Part shown: piece by piece, positions 58,765 through 64,000 of the stretch
How positions within the stretch are numbered: the stretch's first letter is position 1
Layout: every line of letters begins with the position of its first letter
Assembly: GCA_015680685.1 (NCBI GenBank)
Contig: MNCI01017582.1
Location: forward strand, 186,001-250,000
Origin: Gnetum montanum
Lineage: Eukaryota > Streptophyta > Gnetopsida > Gnetales > Gnetaceae
DNA length: 64,000 nucleotides
Reading direction: 5' to 3'
Made by a program: the position numbers and the translations under genes
Notes under the pieces: model-generated
What the model saw: only the letters and a program-made list of their open reading frames with translations
What the model was told of the DNA's origin: nothing
Databases searched by the model: none

Positions 58765-59340
58765 TGTAATGTCCCCATTTCCAAATGATGTTGCTACATA
58801 ACAAATATTGTGCCTCTTCATAAGAAGTATTATTGTTGTCATAACAAGACTTGAAAGGACATGCTATAATTGGGACCCAAAAGGGTGCATTGTAATAATG
58901 GACATATATCTTGAGGTGACCTTTGGTGGTTTGACCTAAGGCATTTATACCTAGGCTTAGAAATCATGCCATGCAAGGGTTGATGAAGCCAATACAAGCA
59001 AGTCATAGGAGCTAGGTGAAGTAGGAGAGAAAGAGGATTGGCCATCCCTTTTAGCCAAGTTGTAGGCCTAACCATGGTGGCAGTGCTAGATTGCCTCTAA
59101 GGGATAGGTTTCAAAGAAAGAAAACCCCAAATAACACTCTTAGAGCATGATTTTTATACACTATTCCATATCAATAAATCATTCTTTTCTTTCTCCTTTT
59201 ACATTTTTCTTATTATTTTCTTTATGCATAATGTCAAATGTTACATAGATTTTATGTTTGGTATATTATCTTCTTATGCACAATGTCTAATATAATGTAT
59301 ATTTGATATTTTCCATGACATCCAAGAATAAGATGTCACA
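58765..59340 (+). repeat. LTR (same family as the solo LTR at 12,772)
   Basis: 576 bp, starting TGTAATGTCCCC and ending AAGATGTCACA. The reverse-complement relative at 12,772-13,330 defines both ends. It is preceded by a polypurine-like tract and followed directly by the gag frame of another element. No second plus-strand copy is present in the window, so whether it is a 3' LTR or a solo LTR is open. The flanking 5-mers (TAGAT and ATAGG) do not match. Confidence 0.8.
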
Positions 59341-61200
59341 ATAGGTCTCCCATCTTACATACCAACCTTTTGTGCAAATCCCACAACCCATGGGGGCACC
59401 TTAGGATTGGATCAAGCCTTCTAGATGATCCAAGACTTAATAGAAGAGTTACAAAGGCTCAAGGCTTTCACATCTTAGACCATCAAGATAATGGATTTTT
59501 ACTAGAATGATCTCATCAATCCTATGGTTCCACAACTAACTCTTCCCCTAGGTGTCCCCAAATAAAAATTTACCAAGTACAATGGTGAGGGTGACCCCAA
59601 CTCATACCTTATAACCTTTCACTCTAAGTGCTTGCTACTACAAACTTAGCCACACATAATAATTTAAAATTTCCCTTTCTCTTACAAGAAAAGCCATAAA
59701 CTAGTACCATGCCTTAGCAAGAGGATCCATATCCTCTTTGAAAGATCTGATTTCATAGTTCATTAATCATTTCAAGTACAACTTAAAAACTAACACAACC
59801 CTTAACAAATTAATGAATGTCAAGCAAGGATCCCTCGTTTTGATGCAAAAGTTCATACAAAAATGTAATGCTTTGCTCAACATGATTTTGGAACCAATAG
59901 CTAAGGCATACCTTATAACTATATTCAAGAGGATGATTAATGATTTTATCAACTCAAAATTGTATTATTTAGATCCACAGTCACTTAGCTAGGCCTTCTC
60001 CCAAACTAAAAACATAGAGGATGCTACAGAAGCCAGCTAGGACCCCACCTATGTGGTGTATAAGAACCAACATGCATGAAAGGATAAGAAGAGGGGTAGA
60101 AAAAATAATGTAGTGATGGTCACTGTGACAAGGAAGAGCAAAATGAAAACCTAGGGCTAAGAACAAATCAACCCAAATCCCCTGCTAACAATAACCAACC
60201 CTCAATGTTTGGGACCTTTACATCAACTATTACTAGGCCTAACTTTGAATACAAAGACTAGTGAAAGTATACTAGGTTATCATTAATAGTGTTAGAACTC
60301 CTTGACCAACTATTAAAGAGAAGAAGAATATAGTATAAAGAAATGATGGAAAATGCCTATAAGAGGCATGAGAGGATATGTGAGATAGCAAAAGATACCA
60401 CTCATGCAACCAAATATGATACTTTGGTGCTAAGATACTTCAAACTTGACCACTTCTATCACTATCATCAACTACTAGGTCATGATACTAAATTTTACCT
60501 TGTAATAAAAGATGACCTATATAAGATGATAGATAAGGGTGAACTACTGCTTGATGCCTCTAATCCATTTAGGCCATAGAATCAGTCAATGCACATTTAT
60601 AAGGACCCATTGAATTCCAATAATAGCCCATATACCATAATAGTGTTCAATGTCAACAATGATCCAAAGACTATGAGGGAACCATCTATGATTCAAGTAC
60701 CTCCTTACAATATAAGGGGCCTCAAGGATCCTCTTTTTTGTAAGGATACCATTACCAACATCTCCCAAAGATCCTTTTATAATTAGAGTACCCCCTCCCA
60801 TTTCAACTGAGTCCACTAGCATAGCTAAATAATGATCCATTGTGGTTGCTAATGTAATGGCTTCTTCCTCTCAAACAACCATGGATAATAAGAAGTCCCC
60901 ACGAAAATGAGAAAAGAAGCCTAAACAAAAGCCAAAACATAAATATAATAAGCAAGCCAAGTCATGGAAGGAATTGGAACCCTAGAAGCCCATTCCCATT
61001 TCACCCATTTCAATCACCTCTACTATCCTAGCTGCTTTAATGAATAAGCCAGAGGAGGATCCCTAGCCCCAAGGGAATGGGAAAGAGGCTAAGCCACAAC
61101 AACCAAAACATGAGGTCTACATTTTAGAATGCATGAAGGAAGTTAAGAATAATAGAAATGAAAAGCCCAAAGCCAACAATAGAGACTTCCTCAACCTAAT
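59341..61200 (+). pseudogene. Tat-like Ty3/gypsy gag, decayed, 5' end replaced by an LTR
   Basis: One frame starts at the LTR border: GLPSYIPTFCANPTTHGG, then MIQDLIEELQRLKAF, PLGVPK, KFTKYNGEGDPNSYLITFHSKC (about 59,575-59,640), FINHFKYNL, NTTLNKLMNVKQGSLVLM, FIQKCNALLNMI and LYYLDPQSLS. This is the Tat/Athila capsid pattern KFxxYxGxGDPxxHL. Further on, YHYHQLLGHDTKFYLVIKDDLYKMIDKGEL (60,457-60,550) corresponds to the Cys/His cluster of Tat gag, with Cys changed to Phe or Tyr. The open frame running right up to 59,341 suggests that gag once continued to the left. Confidence 0.72.
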
Positions 61201-61439
61201 GGAATAGGTCAAATAGTCACTAAGGTAAAAGAATACAACCCTTAGCCTATATGATCTTGTCATGAATTCCATTGCACACCACAAAACATTGGTTAATATC
61301 TTGACCTTCATTCCCATTAGTAAGGACATCCCTAGTAGTGAAGAGTACATCCATGCAATGATGGTACCAACTTTGCATAGGGAAAATATGATATCAACAT
61401 CACTAGTATTTCATGACAACAAAATAAAAACAAGCCCCT

Positions 61440-61800
61440 AAGATAGTGGACTTACCAAGGCTCCTCTTTTTATAACAATAAGGATGGAACAATACAAAGT
61501 CCATAGGGTGCATGTTGATGATGGAGCAGTAACAAATGTAATACCCAGTATGATTGTTGAGCATTTAGGCCTAATAGAATACATACACCACATGTTAACA
61601 TCAACTCTTAAATCCTTTAATAGATCATGGATTGCTATCAAGGGATCTATCTCTTTAAACTTTATGGCAAGGGAGTAATTCTCCAGAATAGCTAACTTCT
61701 TGTTGGTGGAGGAAACACCAGGATTCAACCTTCCTAGGAAGGCCTTGGCTAGCTCAATTATGAGCTATGTCCTCATCCATCCACCAAGAAATTATGGAAT
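61440..61800 (+). pseudogene. Tat-like aspartic protease, decayed
   Basis: The frame at 61,484-61,678 reads MEQYKVHRVHVDDGAVTNVI, then IVEHLGLIEYIHHM. It is the retropepsin start with D-S/G-G-A kept as D-D-G-A and the catalytic Asp present. It continues after a TAA with ANFLLVEETPGFNL. At about 61,801 it is cut by the LTR of the copia element. The RT that should follow is outside the window or lost. Confidence 0.75.
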
Positions 61801-61801
61801 A

Positions 61802-62170
61802 TGATGACTAGATGTTCTACAATAGAATTATATAGATCTCATCCATTAGTATATTTTAAATAAGATGATATCCTATTCATGTAATTCTTATTCAATCCAT
61901 GTTTAGGACATCCCATATTAAGAAGATGCTTAAATATGATGATAAGGATCATCCCCATGATTTTTGAGATTCATACTTATCTCTCCAAATCTATTTTTGG
62001 GAGATCAAGGCCTATATAATTGTAGTAGCACATATTCATTCATATAGAAGAAATAATAGAATAGAAGACATAGAGACGTTAGAAAGTTGAACAAGAGTGT
62101 GCTTATTCTAACAAAGTTCTTTATTTCCTTTAAGCTTAGTTTGTACATCTAGGGCCTTTTAGACTCTTCA
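61802..62170 (+). repeat. 5' LTR of the copia element
   Basis: About 369 bp from TGATGACTAG to CTCTTCA. A TATA-like TATATAA lies at 62,013-62,019. The start could be four bases later (TGACTAG). The 3' LTR is outside the window. Confidence 0.7.
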
Positions 62171-62172
62171 TT

Positions 62173-62184
62173 TGGTATCAGATC
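62173..62184 (+). promoter_or_regulatory. Copia primer-binding site (tRNA-iMet type)
   Basis: TGGTATCAGATC follows the LTR by two bases. It matches the iMet site except at one position and is the best kept such site in the window. Confidence 0.85.
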
Positions 62185-62221
62185 AAGTTAACGTAAATTC
62201 TTGACAATAGATCTTTCCAAG

Positions 62222-63240
62222 ATGGCCCAAAATCATGGATTCATGTCTCTTCAAGTTCCTATCTTTAATGAAGAGAATTATGAATATTGGGCAATCAAGA
62301 TGAAGACATTTTTTATCTCACAAGATCTTTAGGATCTTTTTGAAAATAGATTCCAAGATGTTGATCAAGAAACATTTCAAGCCTTGAAGGAAGATGAAAA
62401 GAATGAATTTAAGGAGCTTCATAAGAATGATACAAAAGAATTATTCATCATTCAATTTAAGGAGATTTTTAAGAAATATTTTCATCATTCAATCATTCCC
62501 AAAATTTTCATGCATTAAACTAGAAAAGCTACATGGGATGCACTAGAGATTGCATACAAGGGATCTTTAGAAGTTTGTGTTGTCAAGTTATAGGTTTTAA
62601 CAAAATATTTTGAATCTTTGTGCATGCTAGATTCATAGAATATTGATCAATACATTAGTTGATTTCAATAAGTTTGAAATGGACTTGAATCTTGTGGAGA
62701 AACACTTGAGGAAAGGCATGTTATTGAAAAGATCCTTCAAAGTGTAACTAGATGATATGATCCCATCATTGTGGCTATTGAAGAAGCAAGAGATATTGAT
62801 AAGATAACCATGATTGAACTCATGGGAAGCTTAAGGACATACAAGCAAAGAATTATTGATCATGAGGATTCAACAGCAAATGCATTTCAAGCACAATTCT
62901 AGAAGACATCCAATAAAAATCAAAATCAGCATCAAAGAGCTTCAAGTGGATCCTCATTTACAGGATGTGGACATGGTCATGGTAGATTCAAAGGTCATGG
63001 TCATGGAAGATCAAATCAATCAAAGAAAGGTAAGTATTGTGATTTTTGTGGTACCAACACCCACAATACTCTTGAATGTTGATCAAGGAAGAAGTATGAA
63101 AAGAAGGGAAAAGCAAAAATTATAGAACATGAAGATCAACAAGAAGATGAGAAATTATTTTACATTGAAAAGGAGGAAGATCAACTCTTGATCTCTACAA
63201 ACGTACCAGATGCTAGCAACAACAACATTTGGTATGTTAA
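62222..63240 (+). pseudogene. Copia gag, decayed
   Basis: The ATG at 62,222 opens MAQNHGFMSLQVPIF, then NYEYWAIKMKTFFISQDL, the common start of plant copia Gag (NYxxWxxxMKxxLxSQDLW). It continues through the capsid with about ten stops, such as TAG for Trp after DL and TAG or TAA at Gln. A Gly/His/Arg-rich linker (GCGHGHGRFKGHGHG) leads to an intact zinc knuckle CDFCGTNTHNTLEC (C-x2-C-x4-H-x4-C) at about 63,038-63,079. The frame changes little, so decay is by point substitution. Confidence 0.88.
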
Positions 63241-64000
63241 TAGTGGGTGTAGCAATCACATGGTACGGAATAAGAAATTGTTCTGAAGCTTGGAAAAATA
63301 TGATGGAAAGGTAATCATTGGTAATGGGAAGAAGTTAACCATTTCTGGGATTGTATCACTTGCCTTCACAAGAAATCAAGGTAATAAATATGTTATTTCC
63401 TAGATCTATTTTATTTCAAATCTTTCAAAGAATTTATTAAGTGTGTGGAAATTATGTTGCAATGGGTATTGTGTTGAATTTAAAAAAGATGTTTGTAAAA
63501 TTTCTAAGGATAATGATGATATAGGTATTACTATTATCCCTATAAGCAATAATCGGATGTACAAGTTATAGATGCAAAAGGATGTTCATTATCTCACTGT
63601 CATTGAAGACATAGCATGGTTATGGCATGCTCAATTAGGACATGTCAACTTTGGCTCAAAGGACCACATGCAAAAACAAGAAATTTTAAGAGGTATGCCA
63701 AAATTTTCTATGTTAGATAATCATGATTGTGGCATATGTCAACTAGGAAAAATTGCAAGGTTACCATTTCCTAGAAAATAACATAGATCTCAAGAAAAAT
63801 TAGATCTAGTTCATATGGATTTATGCAGTCCCATGTAAACATTAAACCTAGGTAAAAACCGACATATGTTAATCATAGTGGATGACTTTTCATGATTTTT
63901 TTGGGGGTATTTTATGAAATTAAAAGATCAAACATTTTGATTTTTTAAAGAATTCAAGGTGGAAGTAGAAAATCAAAGTGGTAATTCAATTAAGAAAATT
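63215..64000 (+). pseudogene. Copia protease and integrase start, partial
   Basis: The protease block is IWYVNSGCSNHMV (about 63,230-63,265), with the catalytic Asp changed to Asn. IIGNGKKLTISGIVSL and NLLSVWKLC follow. The pre-integrase zinc-binding block reads LWHAQLGHVNF, then CGICQLGKIARLPFP (63,614-63,776; His, His, Cys, Cys all kept). The integrase core begins LVHMDLCSPM (first catalytic Asp) and MLIIVDDFS. The window ends before the Glu. Stops at 63,572, 63,779, 63,836 and later break it. Confidence 0.9.

Larger units (their letters stand above)
61802..64000 (+). mobile_element. Ty1/copia element, 5' part, continues past the window
   Basis: It consists of a short LTR (about 61,802-62,170), a tRNA-iMet-type primer-binding site, and gag-protease-integrase in copia order in nearly one frame. 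It is inserted in the Tat-like protease. Compared with the gypsy elements it has fewer frame breaks per kb, so it is probably younger. RT and RNase H would lie beyond 64,000. Confidence 0.88.

Noticed and set aside
1-64000. A host gene, tRNA cluster, CRISPR array or bacterial-type system
   Set aside because: No such signal was seen. All recognisable proteins are retroelement proteins, and the repeats are LTRs or minisatellites.

Overview
This window looks like a gene-free stretch of a large, repeat-rich plant nuclear genome. It is AT-rich and filled almost wall to wall with old LTR retrotransposons of plant lineages: a Tekay/Del-like chromovirus, Athila/Tat-like Ty3/gypsy elements and Ty1/copia. 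A conifer or other large-genome seed plant would fit, but nothing here fixes the species. I found no intact host gene, no tRNA or rRNA gene and no CRISPR array. Nearly every coding region is broken by frameshifts and by TAG, TAA and TGA codons standing where the family has Gln, Arg or Trp. That is the expected result of long-term C-to-T decay at methylated cytosines.

Left part (1-16.6 kb). A minus-strand copia fragment (1-700) is followed by an Athila-like element (A1, about 703-16,551). A1 has short LTRs, gag, protease and an acidic 3' ORF but no visible reverse transcriptase or integrase. Its gag is split by a complete Ty3/gypsy element, G1 (1,446-7,903, plus strand). Its middle carries a solo LTR (12,772-13,330, minus).

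Centre (17.6-53.7 kb). One minus-strand Tekay-like chromovirus, C1, has been split open. Its 3' LTR lies at about 17,650-19,623, and its integrase and chromodomain at 19.9-21.4 kb. Its reverse transcriptase is cut at 22,406/45,485, its gag lies at 46-47.2 kb, its primer-binding site at about 47.2 kb, and its 5' LTR runs from about 47.2 to 53.7 kb. Inside the reverse transcriptase sits an Athila/Tat-like element, A2 (22,407-45,484, minus). A2 in turn contains a third Athila-type element, A3 (31,452-41,232, plus, perfect 5-bp target duplication), and a solo LTR related to A3 (27,656-28,600). Inside the 5' LTR of C1 sits a non-autonomous element, N1 (48,527-52,367, minus). N1's LTR ends match those of G1, but it carries a long unrecognised ORF in place of gag-pol. 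At the A2 and solo-LTR junctions, dropping one target-site copy brings the interrupted coding frame back into register, which confirms the nesting.

Right part (53.7-64 kb). Two tandem arrays with about 20- and 21-bp periods lie in otherwise unassigned DNA. They are followed by a decayed ORF of unknown function (about 57.2-58.35 kb), an LTR (58,765-59,340), a Tat-like gag-protease fragment (59,341-61,800), and the 5' LTR and gag-pol start of a plus-strand copia element that runs off the window end.

The most unusual items are N1, the orphan ORF at 57-58 kb and the reverse-transcriptase-less A1. All three look like non-autonomous LTR elements with long non-enzymatic reading frames. An N gap of 95 bases interrupts the purine-rich 3' end of C1.
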